From SIG607 sp045590395 (lineage in GTDB: Bacteria; Bacillota; Clostridia; Oscillospirales; Acutalibacteraceae), in contig JAZNQX010000056.1 in the NCBI GenBank assembly GCA_045590395.1, forward strand, positions 1-7,833: a stretch of 7,833 bases of DNA. Direction: 5' to 3'. This document shows positions 1 to 6,740 of the stretch, one piece after another (the first letter of the stretch is position 1; every line of letters starts with the position of its first letter). The translations under genes and the position numbers were made by a program. The notes under the pieces were generated by a model, which saw only the letters and a program-made list of their open reading frames with translations, ran no database searches and was not told the origin of the DNA.

Positions 1-125
1 TTTAACATATAGGCGCATAGAATTCCCGTAATGCCGCCGCCTACAATAAGCACATCGGTTTTAATATCCCCTTTTAATTCCTCAAACTGCGGCTTTTTCG
101 CCGTTTTAACCCAAAGACTGTTCAT
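1..125 (-). CDS. FAD-dependent oxidoreductase (DAO-type), N-terminal fragment, cut by window edge
   Basis: I translated the first 41 codons by hand from the ATG at 125. After about 25 residues comes a beta strand ending in the dinucleotide-binding motif VGGGITG (a GxGxxG Rossmann signature), preceded by TDVLIV and followed by ILCAYML. This is how glycine-oxidase or DAO-family flavoproteins begin, including the clostridial FAD oxidoreductases that carry a C-terminal Rieske domain. The opening residues MNSLW and the ~25-residue lead before the FAD motif fit that subgroup, but the catalytic and Rieske parts lie outside the window. The start is well supported: the ribosome binding site AAGGAAGG (131-138) sits five bases upstream of the ATG. 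The gene follows the terminator of the ankyrin gene, so it is probably transcribed separately; I see no convincing promoter in the short gap. The substrate cannot be told from this fragment. Confidence 0.8.
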   Translation of the reverse strand, partial: MNSLWVKTAKKPQFEELKGDIKTDVLIVGGGITGILCAYML

Positions 126-196
126 AAATACCTTCCTTAGACAAAGCATTTTTAATATTATGCGCAAAATTTTCAGCCGATATAAATGCATTTTAC

Positions 197-227
197 AAAA
201 AAATTCCGCCCATCTTTCGATGGACGG
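197..227 (-). terminator. Rho-independent terminator of the ankyrin gene
   Basis: Read on the minus strand, arms 219-227 and 206-214 form a nine-pair stem (one G-U wobble) closed by a GAAA tetraloop, followed by AA and a run of seven T. On the plus strand the same wobble is a C-A mismatch, so the structure works as a terminator only for leftward transcription. It lies 15 bases after the ankyrin stop codon and separates that gene from the FAD oxidoreductase. Apart from this hairpin and the next gene's ribosome binding site, I see nothing in 126-241. Confidence 0.85.
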
Positions 228-241
228 TGGTTTAAAAGAAA

Positions 242-850
242 TCATATATACGCTACATCATTTCCTTGGTCATCTACTATCACGCCACAGCGGTTATCAA
301 TTCTTTCCTTCATAAACCAAAAACGGTACTTTTGCATATTTGATTTATCAAACTCTTTTATTATTTTTGGTGACCAGGTTTGTGTTTTTGCGCCGTATGC
401 CACAAGAAGAATAAAAAATCTACCCAGATATACCCAAGAATCGCTGTATCCGTCTTCACAAAGTGCAAACCATACCCAATCAAACAAATCCTCAGGTTCG
501 TTGCCTGGGTTCATATTGGGGTCTGCTCCGTATTCCAAAAGCAATTGAGCCATCTGCAACCTTATTTCATCTATTTCCAGTGATTCGCAACTGTTATATT
601 GCAGATTCCAAAGTGCAGACTCCTCATCCCAGTATACCTGATTTGGATTTGCCCCATTTTCCAACAGAAGCTTTAACATCTTTATGTTTGAATTTTCAAT
701 TGCCGTGACCTGTAATGTTGTAGGAGCTGTGCTTCCGTACTTTTTGTTACCTTCAAATTCTTGATTAATATCGATATTCTTAATTAAATTGACAGCTTCG
801 TTTGTGTTAAAATTCAAGTCGTAACACATGTCTTCAAGTTTTCTTATCAT
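242..850 (-). CDS. Small ankyrin-repeat protein
   Basis: This is a 202-residue, apparently cytoplasmic protein with no signal peptide or membrane segment. Ankyrin signatures are visible: residues about 41-71 contain TLQVTAIENSNIKMLKLLLENGANPN, written here in parts as TLQVTAIENS then IKMLKLLLENGANPN; residues about 93-112 contain QMAQLLLEYGADPN; and a degenerate third copy at about 133-145 contains ILLVAYGAKT. The loops between repeats are unusually long and acidic, as in many bacterial ankyrin proteins. Ankyrin repeats bind other proteins, so the partner is unknown. The start is chosen on AGGA nine bases upstream of ATG 850; a second GGA lies too close to the start to be used. It sits 33 bases after the 465-aa gene with no terminator or clear promoter between them, so the two are probably co-transcribed. 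A role as an immunity or anti-toxin-like partner is possible but not shown. Confidence 0.85.
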   Translation of the reverse strand: MIRKLEDMCYDLNFNTNEAVNLIKNIDINQEFEGNKKYGSTAPTTLQVTAIENSNIKMLKLLLENGANPNQVYWDEESALWNLQYNSCESLEIDEIRLQMAQLLLEYGADPNMNPGNEPEDLFDWVWFALCEDGYSDSWVYLGRFFILLVAYGAKTQTWSPKIIKEFDKSNMQKYRFWFMKERIDNRCGVIVDDQGNDVAYI

Positions 851-883
851 TTCCTTACATCCTAAAAATTTTATAGTTTTAAT

Positions 884-2281
884 TTAAGGGCCTTGAATAT
901 TAAACATAAGCCCACTGCAATATGAATGAGTCCTAAACTGCGCATTTGACCATTCAACAAATATATCGTAGAAACTCGCTATCTCATAGCGATGTTCAAA
1001 AACAAATTTTGCAGTTTCTGTATTATGCTTCGACTTTTCATAGTCATCAAATACATACAAATCGAATTCCTCTATATATGATTTCAAATCAGGGCTAAAA
1101 GTATCGTATAAAATCATCTTTTTAGCTTCCTCAAGTCTATCAATAATCCGCTTCCACATCTGCTCGGAAATGTGATTTTTTTCAAGATAGTATCTCTCAT
1201 AAAAATAGGGATATATGTCGTTTATGAAAGGAAGTATAAAACTTGCACTGGACTCGTCGATTTTTAACACGGATATTTCATCATCATTTTCATAATAACT
1301 GTCAGGAACTACATGGAATAGAATTTCCGAGCCATAATAGCCAATATTGCTATACCTTATATCGAATAATTGTTTTCGCTGCAGCTTTGTTATTTTTACG
1401 CTTTCCACAAATCGTTGAGCAGTGTTAGGATATCTGTCTTTCATTTCACGAAAGTGCATTCTTGCCTGAATATCATTTATTTCTGTATCAGTGCAATTTT
1501 TTGTCCAGCGGCACGCCTCTACCACACTCATTCGACGGAGTAAAGAAACACAAGGAACACCGTTCTCCACATACCCTATTTTATCAGGATGCTTTTTGTA
1601 GCCTTCAAGCACGTAATTAATAGTGTACCATTCGCCTACAATACTGTATTGTTTGTTTTTGCAAAACAACTTTTCTTTATTATGCAGATTTTTCTTCAAA
1701 CACTCATAAAACTGCACATTTCGTTCAGCGAAAGAAGTGTTAGAATCTTTACGAATTGTGACAACATATGAACAACTTTTCTCCGTTTTCTCTGACAAAA
1801 ACTCAACACGACGAATATTCCAAACAGGTTTCATATCATTAAGAATAGCATTATTCAGCATTTGCTGTCTATTTCTCATAGTGATATATGTTTTATCAAC
1901 CAAATCTTTATAAAAGGAGCGTCCGGTTTCAGCATCATACAATACAAGATTGTTTTCTGTCGCAATAGTATATAACCTCGGTAACACATCGGCAGCCATA
2001 GCATAAGAAGTAGCAACATAAATAAACCCTATCTGATTATACTTCATCGGGGGATACTTTACCGTAGGGTGACATTTGCAGACACCTGTAACCGAGTCTG
2101 TTAATTCCTTTTTGATGCATGAAACAACAGCATCTGTGTTAAACGGTCTCATAGAGTCGGCTGCTAAATTATTATACCATTCGTTATCCGAATTCGTGCT
2201 TATAGCACAATTCACAATATCAATCGCAGGTGCAGAGCCAGTTGCCGCAGACGAACAATAAAGATACAGCCTATAAAGCAT
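884..2281 (-). CDS. Uncharacterised 465-aa protein
   Basis: I do not recognise a named family. The protein has no signal peptide or hydrophobic membrane segment and looks cytoplasmic. The N-terminal part (1-60) starts with a strand LYRLYLYC and contains a small, Cys-bearing region. Residues about 87-125 contain YVATSYAMAADVLPRLYTIA followed by NNLVLYDAETG; this 'helix, then VLYDxxTG' pattern occurs in various small bacterial proteins of unknown or immunity-like role (from memory, weak). The middle holds an aromatic-rich region around GEWYTINYVLEGYKKHPDK, and the C-terminal third (from about 310) is rich in Tyr, Phe and acidic residues (GYYGSEILFHVVPDSYY; PFINDIYPYFYERYYLEKNH). The start at 2281 is secure: AGAGGTGA lies five bases upstream, under an extended -10 promoter. 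Its junction with the preceding gene is a diverged copy of the one following ppdK. Base composition is visibly more AT-rich than ppdK, which is consistent with acquisition. Confidence 0.8.
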   Translation of the reverse strand: MLYRLYLYCSSAATGSAPAIDIVNCAISTNSDNEWYNNLAADSMRPFNTDAVVSCIKKELTDSVTGVCKCHPTVKYPPMKYNQIGFIYVATSYAMAADVLPRLYTIATENNLVLYDAETGRSFYKDLVDKTYITMRNRQQMLNNAILNDMKPVWNIRRVEFLSEKTEKSCSYVVTIRKDSNTSFAERNVQFYECLKKNLHNKEKLFCKNKQYSIVGEWYTINYVLEGYKKHPDKIGYVENGVPCVSLLRRMSVVEACRWTKNCTDTEINDIQARMHFREMKDRYPNTAQRFVESVKITKLQRKQLFDIRYSNIGYYGSEILFHVVPDSYYENDDEISVLKIDESSASFILPFINDIYPYFYERYYLEKNHISEQMWKRIIDRLEEAKKMILYDTFSPDLKSYIEEFDLYVFDDYEKSKHNTETAKFVFEHRYEIASFYDIFVEWSNAQFRTHSYCSGLMFNIQGP

Positions 2282-2337
2282 AAATTCTCACCTCTTAAAT
2301 TCATTATACCATATTTACTGTCCAATAAAAAGGACTT
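2282..2337 (-). promoter_or_regulatory. Extended -10 promoter with GTCC/GGAC dyad, copy 2
   Basis: On the minus strand TATAAT (2308-2303) is preceded by TGG, giving an extended -10 box. At the 17-base spacing the -35 position holds only TTTTTA (2331-2326). Arms GTCC and GGAC (2335-2332 and 2323-2320) flank that -35 position exactly, as a possible operator. A strong ribosome binding site AGAGGTGA follows. The block aligns with 3942-3996 in front of the 197-aa gene: 18 of 19 bases agree across the dyad and about 15 of 16 around the ribosome binding site, with divergence between them. Confidence 0.65.
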
Positions 2338-2344
2338 TATATAG

Positions 2345-2374
2345 AAAAATCCGCCCGAATTTCTTCGAGCGGAT
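2345..2374 (-). terminator. Rho-independent terminator of the 244-aa gene
   Basis: The minus strand forms an 11-pair stem (2374-2364 with 2359-2349, one U-G wobble) closed by a GAAA tetraloop and followed by five T including the last stem base. It is nearly identical to the hairpin at 3249-3274 (one substitution in the stem, which turns a C-G pair into U-G). Confidence 0.9.
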
Positions 2375-2450
2375 AGTTTTGTTTATTGTAGACTATGATT
2401 ATTTCATATCCTTAATGCAGCCTGTGTGCAGTACTCAAAAGAGGGAAATC
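2345..2450 (-). repeat. Direct repeat, copy 2: gene-tail remnant plus terminator
   Basis: This segment aligns along its length with 3245-3350: about 39 of 40 bases across the terminator, then a more diverged linker, then the matching blocks TTCATATCCTT, GCAGCCTGTG, TGCAGTA, CAAAAG and GGGAAAT. In the other copy the tail is an open frame ending in TAA. Here two one-base deletions and other changes break that frame, so this copy cannot encode the tail and is a decayed remnant. It lies directly at the stop codon of the 244-aa gene. Confidence 0.8.
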
Positions 2451-3183
2451 ACATATCAAAAAGCAAAAGTTCTATTTCTTTTTCAAAATCTGATGCTTCC
2501 GCACTTGCCCAGCTATTAGGAACAGCCCATAACTCTTCCGTTTTACAAATATCCAACACATTCAATGCATACGCTTTTACAAACAGAAGCTGTTCTATAT
2601 CAAACGACTCTCCAACATAATAGCCTCCCGTTGATGCGGTGTAGCCTTTAAACCCATACTTTTTCAACGCTTCCGTACACCCTCTCGCAACTGCATAACA
2701 CAAATCGCGACCATCAACAGTATATTCTTTTGGAATTTGTCTTGTGCTTTCTATTTTTACTTGAACAGGGTCAGGTGTGTGCAGGTCGAGAATGGGTTCC
2801 TCAGTTTTACAAATTCTAACAAATGTGATTATATAATACGGTCCTTCTCCGTCCCATGATACACTTGTTTTAAAATAATGCTTTTTATCCTCGCGTTCGT
2901 GTGGGTATTCATGAGTAATATCTTTGTTATACTTGCAGTGCAGATAGTGTGACTGGTCTTCATCTTCGTAAAGCCCATAAACTGTCGATAAAAACGCAGA
3001 AAACTGACTTCCCATTACACCGCTGGCACGAAAATAATGGTTGTCACCATTAATTCTCCAATGAACTCGCAAAAAGTCGCCGCTGCAGGGAGTCAGTCTA
3101 ATTCGCATATCGTTGTTTCTTTTATTCAGTTTCAAAAAAACACCTGTGCCATAACGGGCACGCACCATATTGATATGATGCAT
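2449..3183 (-). CDS. Uncharacterised protein, up to 244 aa
   Basis: I do not recognise the family. The core seems to begin at about residue 26 with MRIRLTPCSGDFLRVHW, followed by a Trp/Phe-rich beta region (WRINGDNHYFRASGVMG, QFSAFLSTVYGLY), a His/Glu-rich stretch at about 85-105, and a C-terminal alpha-rich part with ARGCTEALKKYGFKGY and FVKAYALNVLDICKTEELW. There is no signal peptide or membrane segment. The start is uncertain: the ATG at 3183 has no ribosome binding site and would have a leader of only about 23 bases. A TTG at 3135 has AGGTG five bases upstream and would give a 228-aa protein that begins closer to the apparent core. The gene has its own good promoter (3213-3241) and ends in a tail-plus-terminator repeat. 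Unlike the 197-aa and 465-aa genes it lacks the dyad promoter, so its 5' end may have been replaced or trimmed. Function is unknown; an orphan immunity-type role is only a guess from context. Confidence 0.7.
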   Translation of the reverse strand: MHHINMVRARYGTGVFLKLNKRNNDMRIRLTPCSGDFLRVHWRINGDNHYFRASGVMGSQFSAFLSTVYGLYEDEDQSHYLHCKYNKDITHEYPHEREDKKHYFKTSVSWDGEGPYYIITFVRICKTEEPILDLHTPDPVQVKIESTRQIPKEYTVDGRDLCYAVARGCTEALKKYGFKGYTASTGGYYVGESFDIEQLLFVKAYALNVLDICKTEELWAVPNSWASAEASDFEKEIELLLFDM

Positions 3184-3212
3184 TATAGATTAGATTCAGG
3201 GAATCTATGGAT

Positions 3213-3241
3213 ATTGTAGCACAATACCAAGCTGTTTGCAA
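3213..3241 (-). promoter_or_regulatory. Sigma-70-type promoter for the 244-aa gene
   Basis: On the minus strand TTGCAA (3241-3236) is followed after exactly 17 bases by TACAAT (3218-3213), with TG one base before it as an extended -10. The predicted start of transcription is near 3206. The short leader contains AGATTC-CCT-GAATCT, a small hairpin, and no ribosome binding site before the ATG at 3183. Confidence 0.7.
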
Positions 3242-3244
3242 GAC

Positions 3245-3274
3245 AAAAATCCGCCCGAATTTCTTCGGGCGGAT
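3245..3274 (-). terminator. Rho-independent terminator of the 197-aa gene
   Basis: The minus strand forms a perfect 11-pair stem (3274-3264 with 3259-3249) with a GAAA tetraloop and a T tract. It is nearly identical to 2345-2374 and sits just upstream of the next promoter, which isolates the two genes. Confidence 0.92.
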
Positions 3275-3350
3275 AGTTTTGTTTTGGGTTATGAATTACT
3301 TCATATCCTTGATAGCAGCCTGTGGTGCAGTATGCAAAAGGGGGAAATTA
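3245..3350 (-). repeat. Direct repeat, copy 1: gene-tail remnant plus terminator
   Basis: This is the better preserved copy of the repeat at 2345-2450. Between 3340 and 3296 the minus strand reads as fourteen codons and a stop: LLHTAPQAAIKDMK. The part QAAIK matches the C-terminus of the dikinase upstream (AAAQAAIKG), and 17 of 22 bases agree between 3307-3328 and 4053-4074. The simplest reading is a displaced gene 3' end with its terminator, here stranded behind the 197-aa gene. A 20-codon frame beginning at an ATG inside the end of that gene runs through the tail, but I do not think it is expressed. Confidence 0.75.
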
Positions 3351-3941
3351 TGATTCATAATCAAGAACATTTCCAATTATATCTTCTATGTGCAAAAACA
3401 AATTTTCTAAAAACTCCTTTTGGTTTTCGGAATAAGTATTTTCCACAAATTGAGCATTTGAACTATAAGACAGTACTTTTGTCTCTTCTTGTAGATGATT
3501 GCGAATAACGGTATGCTCACCATCTATCATTATAACTCTTTTTAACCATTCAGTCTTTATGGGTAAACAACATATTAATTCTTTTATTATCGCATTGTTT
3601 TTAGTAAACCTTTTAATACCACAAATAATCTTTCCAACAGAACCGTTATGATTTTGTGCTTTTACACAATCCTCAAATGTGTACATAGCAATATGAAAAC
3701 CAAAACGGTCAGCAATGAAGGTTTTTGCATATAGAACAACATATTCATCTTCGTTCTCAAATAATTTAAAGAAAAAAGCCTGATGATTATGCGACGGAAT
3801 ACAATATACATCACAAACCAATTTGTCATCTCGGACAATATTGTTTAGCATTTGCTCTTGCAACTTTTCTTCTGCAATTTTTATTTCTGCAAAATACTCT
3901 TTTTGGTCTTGCTCAACTAAACGATTAAACTTATCCCTCAT
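3348..3941 (-). CDS. Uncharacterised 197-aa protein
   Basis: I do not recognise the family. Residues 1-38 are charged and helical (EYFAEIKIAEEKLQEQMLNN) and could form a short coiled coil. The middle (about 40-100) looks like a beta-rich core with CDVYCIPSHNHQAFFFKLF and DEYVVLYAKTFIADRFGFH. The C-terminal end is helical and acidic (SENQKEFLENLFLHIEDIIG). There is no signal peptide or membrane segment, so a cytoplasmic location is expected. The start at 3941 is well supported by AGAGGTGA three to four bases upstream and by a promoter that is duplicated before the 465-aa gene. The gene stands alone between the ppdK terminator and its own terminator, so it is a self-contained single-gene unit. 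Codon use is AT-rich compared with ppdK. An orphan immunity-type protein is one possibility among several. Confidence 0.78.
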   Translation of the reverse strand: MRDKFNRLVEQDQKEYFAEIKIAEEKLQEQMLNNIVRDDKLVCDVYCIPSHNHQAFFFKLFENEDEYVVLYAKTFIADRFGFHIAMYTFEDCVKAQNHNGSVGKIICGIKRFTKNNAIIKELICCLPIKTEWLKRVIMIDGEHTVIRNHLQEETKVLSYSSNAQFVENTYSENQKEFLENLFLHIEDIIGNVLDYES

Positions 3942-3996
3942 TTTCTCACCTCTTAAACACAGTATAACACACCTTATGTCCGATAAAAAGGACTTT
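3942..3996 (-). promoter_or_regulatory. Extended -10 promoter with GTCC/GGAC dyad, copy 1
   Basis: On the minus strand TATACT (3966-3961) is preceded by TGT as an extended -10. The -35 position holds TTTTTA (3989-3984), and the arms GTCC (3993-3990) and GGAC (3981-3978) bracket it, exactly as in the copy at 2282-2337. The ribosome binding site AGAGGTGA lies just before ATG 3941. The predicted leader is only about 12 bases. Confidence 0.65.
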
Positions 3997-3998
3997 GC

Positions 3999-4030
3999 AA
4001 AAAATCCCCACCGAGCAATCGGTGGGGATT
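3999..4030 (-). terminator. Rho-independent terminator of ppdK
   Basis: Arms 4030-4019 and 4014-4003 form a perfect 12-pair stem on the minus strand with a four-base loop (TTGC), followed by a T tract. It lies 17 bases after the ppdK stop codon and differs in sequence from the GAAA-loop terminators further downstream. Confidence 0.95.
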
Positions 4031-4047
4031 CGTTACTGGGTTAGATA

Positions 4048-6672
4048 TTAGCCCTTAATAGCGGCCTGGGCGGCGGCGAGGCGTGCGATCGGCACACGGA
4101 AGGGTGAGCAGGATACGTAGTCGAGGCCAATCTTATGGCAGAACTCAACGGAAACAGGGTCACCGCCGTGTTCACCACAGATACCGCAGTGGATAGAAGG
4201 ACGTGCCTTTTTACCCATTGTTACAGCCATATCCATAAGCTTACCTACGCCGTTCTGGTCAAGCTTAGCAAAGGGATCGTTTTCATAAATCTTGCTGTCG
4301 TAGTATGCAGTAAGGAACTTACCGGCATCATCACGGCTAAAGCCAAATGTCATCTGAGTAAGGTCATTAGTACCGAAGCAGAAGAACTCAGCCTCAGTAG
4401 CAACCTCGTCAGCAGTAAGACAAGCTCTGGGGATTTCCATCATAGTACCAACTTCGTACTTAAGTTCAACACCTGCAGCAGCAATTTCAGCGTCAGCAGT
4501 AGCAACAACTACGTTCTTAACGAACTTAAGCTCTTTAACTTCGCCGGTAAGAGGAATCATAATCTCGGGAACGATGTTCCAGTCGGGATGAGCCTTCTTA
4601 ACATTGATAGCTGCACGGATAACAGCAGCAGTCTGCATCTTAGCAATTTCAGGATAGGTAACTGCAAGACGGCAGCCACGGTGACCCATCATGGGGTTGA
4701 ACTCGTGGAGAGAAGAAATGATATTCTTAATATCTTGAACAGTTTTGCCCTGAGCTTTTGCAAGAGCCTCAATGTCAGCCTCTTCAGTGGGAACGAACTC
4801 ATGGAGAGGGGGATCGAGGAAACGGATACAAACAGGATTGCCTTCAAGAGCTTCGTAAAGCTTCTCAAAGTCGCCCTGCTGATAGGGAAGAATTTTCTCA
4901 AGAGCAGCTTCGCGCTCTTCTACTGTATCAGCACAAATCATTTCACGGAAAGCGGCAATTCTTTCAGCTTCGAAGAACATATGCTCAGTACGGCAAAGAC
5001 CGATACCTTCAGCGCCAAGCTCTTTTGCCTTCTTAGCATCAGCAGGAGTATCAGCGTTGGTACGAACCTTAAGGGTTCTGTACTTATCAGCCCAAGCCAT
5101 AATTCTGCCGAACTCGCCAGCGATTTCAGCATCAACAGTGGGGATAATACCGTCGTAAATGTTACCGGTAGAACCGTCAATAGAAATATAGTCACCCTCT
5201 TTGTAGGTCTTACCTGCAAGAGTGAACTGTTTATTTTCTTCGTCCATAATGATGTCGCCGCAACCGGATACACAGCAGGTACCCATACCACGAGCAACAG
5301 CGGCAGCGTGAGAAGTCATACCGCCCCGAACGGTAAGAATACCCTGAGAAGCCTTCATACCGGTGATATCTTCAGGAGAGGTTTCAAGACGAACAAGAAC
5401 AACCTTTTCGCCTCTTGCGTTCCAGTTTTCAGCATCTTCAGCAGTGAATACAACCTTACCGCAAGCAGCACCGGGAGAAGCACCGAGACCCTTACCTGCA
5501 GGAGTAGCAGCTTTAAGAGCCTTAGCATCGAACTGAGGATGGAGAAGAGTATCAAGGTTTCTGGGATCGATCATAGCAACAGCCTGCTTTTCATCGATCA
5601 TGCCTTCGTCAACGAGGTCACAAGCGATTTTAAGAGCAGCCTTAGCAGTTCTCTTACCATTTCTGGTCTGAAGCATATAGAGTTTACCGTCTTCTACGGT
5701 GAATTCCATATCCTGCATATCTCTGTAGTGGTCTTCAAGAAGAGCACATACTTTATTGAATTCATCAAATGCTGCGGCGAACTTATCAGCCATTTCAGCA
5801 ATGGGCATAGGAGTACGAACACCTGCAACAACGTCTTCACCCTGAGCGTTGGTGAGGAATTCACCCATAAGGCCCTTTTCACCGGTAGCAGGGTCACGGG
5901 TAAAGGCAACGCCTGTACCGCAGTTATCACCCATATTACCGAAAGCCATCATCTGTACGTTAACAGCGGTACCCCAGCTATACGGAATATCGTTGTCACG
6001 ACGGTAAACGTTTGCACGGGGGTTGTCCCAGCTTCTGAATACAGCTTCAACAGCGCCCATTAACTGCTCCTTAGGATCAGTGGGGAAATCTTTACCGATT
6101 TTGCTCTTATATTCAGCCTTGAACTGATTAGCAAGTTCCTTAAGGTCATCAGCAGTAAGCTCAACGTCCTGAGTTACGCCCTTTTCTTCCTTCATTTTGT
6201 CGATAAGCTCTTCAAAGTATTTCTTACCAACTTCCATAACTACGTCAGAATACATCTGAATGAATCTTCTGTAGCAGTCATAAGCCCAACGGGCATTACC
6301 GCTCTTTGCAGCCATGGTTTCAACAACGTCTTCGTTAAGACCGAGGTTAAGAATAGTATCCATCATACCGGGCATAGAAGCACGGGCACCGGAACGAACC
6401 GATACGAGAAGGGGATTTTCCTTATCACCGAACTTTTTGCCGGTAATACCTTCCATTTTATCGATGTATTCCATAATCTGTGCCTGGATATCATCATTGA
6501 TTTTTCTGCCGTCCTCATAATACTGAGTACATGCTTCGGTAGTAACAGTGAAGCCCTGAGGAACAGGAAGACCGATTTTGGTCATTTCTGCAAGGTTAGC
6601 ACCTTTACCGCCGAGAAGCTCACGCATAGAAGCGTCGCCTTCACTAAATAGGTAAACAAACTTGTGACTCAT
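4048..6672 (-). CDS. ppdK: Pyruvate,phosphate dikinase
   Basis: This enzyme interconverts ATP + pyruvate + phosphate and AMP + PEP + pyrophosphate in the cytoplasm; anaerobic Clostridia use it in PPi-linked glycolysis or to make PEP. At 874 residues it has the full length known for the C. symbiosum enzyme. The N-terminal nucleotide-binding domain covers about 1-340, with GGKGANLAEM (21-30), SVRSGARASMPGM (91-103), Glu323 and Arg337. The central phosphohistidine domain carries GGMTSHAAAVARG with catalytic His455; Thr453 is the residue that regulatory kinases modify in this family. The C-terminal PEP/pyruvate barrel contains Arg561, Arg617, the metal ligands Glu746 and Asp770, and Cys832 in GICGEHGGDP. 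All key residues are present and no frameshift is seen. The ribosome binding site AGGAGGT (6682-6688) lies nine bases before the ATG. The gene is probably monocistronic, with its own promoter and a strong terminator. Its 3' end seems to be the source of the repeats further downstream. Confidence 0.98.
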   Translation of the reverse strand: MSHKFVYLFSEGDASMRELLGGKGANLAEMTKIGLPVPQGFTVTTEACTQYYEDGRKINDDIQAQIMEYIDKMEGITGKKFGDKENPLLVSVRSGARASMPGMMDTILNLGLNEDVVETMAAKSGNARWAYDCYRRFIQMYSDVVMEVGKKYFEELIDKMKEEKGVTQDVELTADDLKELANQFKAEYKSKIGKDFPTDPKEQLMGAVEAVFRSWDNPRANVYRRDNDIPYSWGTAVNVQMMAFGNMGDNCGTGVAFTRDPATGEKGLMGEFLTNAQGEDVVAGVRTPMPIAEMADKFAAAFDEFNKVCALLEDHYRDMQDMEFTVEDGKLYMLQTRNGKRTAKAALKIACDLVDEGMIDEKQAVAMIDPRNLDTLLHPQFDAKALKAATPAGKGLGASPGAACGKVVFTAEDAENWNARGEKVVLVRLETSPEDITGMKASQGILTVRGGMTSHAAAVARGMGTCCVSGCGDIIMDEENKQFTLAGKTYKEGDYISIDGSTGNIYDGIIPTVDAEIAGEFGRIMAWADKYRTLKVRTNADTPADAKKAKELGAEGIGLCRTEHMFFEAERIAAFREMICADTVEEREAALEKILPYQQGDFEKLYEALEGNPVCIRFLDPPLHEFVPTEEADIEALAKAQGKTVQDIKNIISSLHEFNPMMGHRGCRLAVTYPEIAKMQTAAVIRAAINVKKAHPDWNIVPEIMIPLTGEVKELKFVKNVVVATADAEIAAAGVELKYEVGTMMEIPRACLTADEVATEAEFFCFGTNDLTQMTFGFSRDDAGKFLTAYYDSKIYENDPFAKLDQNGVGKLMDMAVTMGKKARPSIHCGICGEHGGDPVSVEFCHKIGLDYVSCSPFRVPIARLAAAQAAIKG

Positions 6673-6740
6673 TACGAATCAACCTCCTATATTTTATGGA
6701 TTTCTCCAATTTTTAACAGACTCTTTCGAGTATCCAATTT

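Noticed and set aside
3176..3347. Open frame running past the stop of the 197-aa gene through the tail and terminator
   Set aside because: It is in frame after the TAA but has no start and crosses the terminator hairpin and the next promoter; the openness looks accidental.
3236..3508. 90-codon plus-strand frame over the terminator and the end of the 197-aa gene
   Set aside because: It is antisense to a better supported gene and crosses a repeat and terminator. The same goes for the other plus-strand frames at 31-315, 186-548, 463-708 and 2426-2620.
4135..6063. Very long open frame (642 codons) on the plus strand opposite ppdK
   Set aside because: It is antisense to a complete, fully conserved dikinase gene. 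The translation is rich in Ser, Thr and Asn with no domain, and its openness follows from the codon bias of ppdK. No ribosome binding site supports it.
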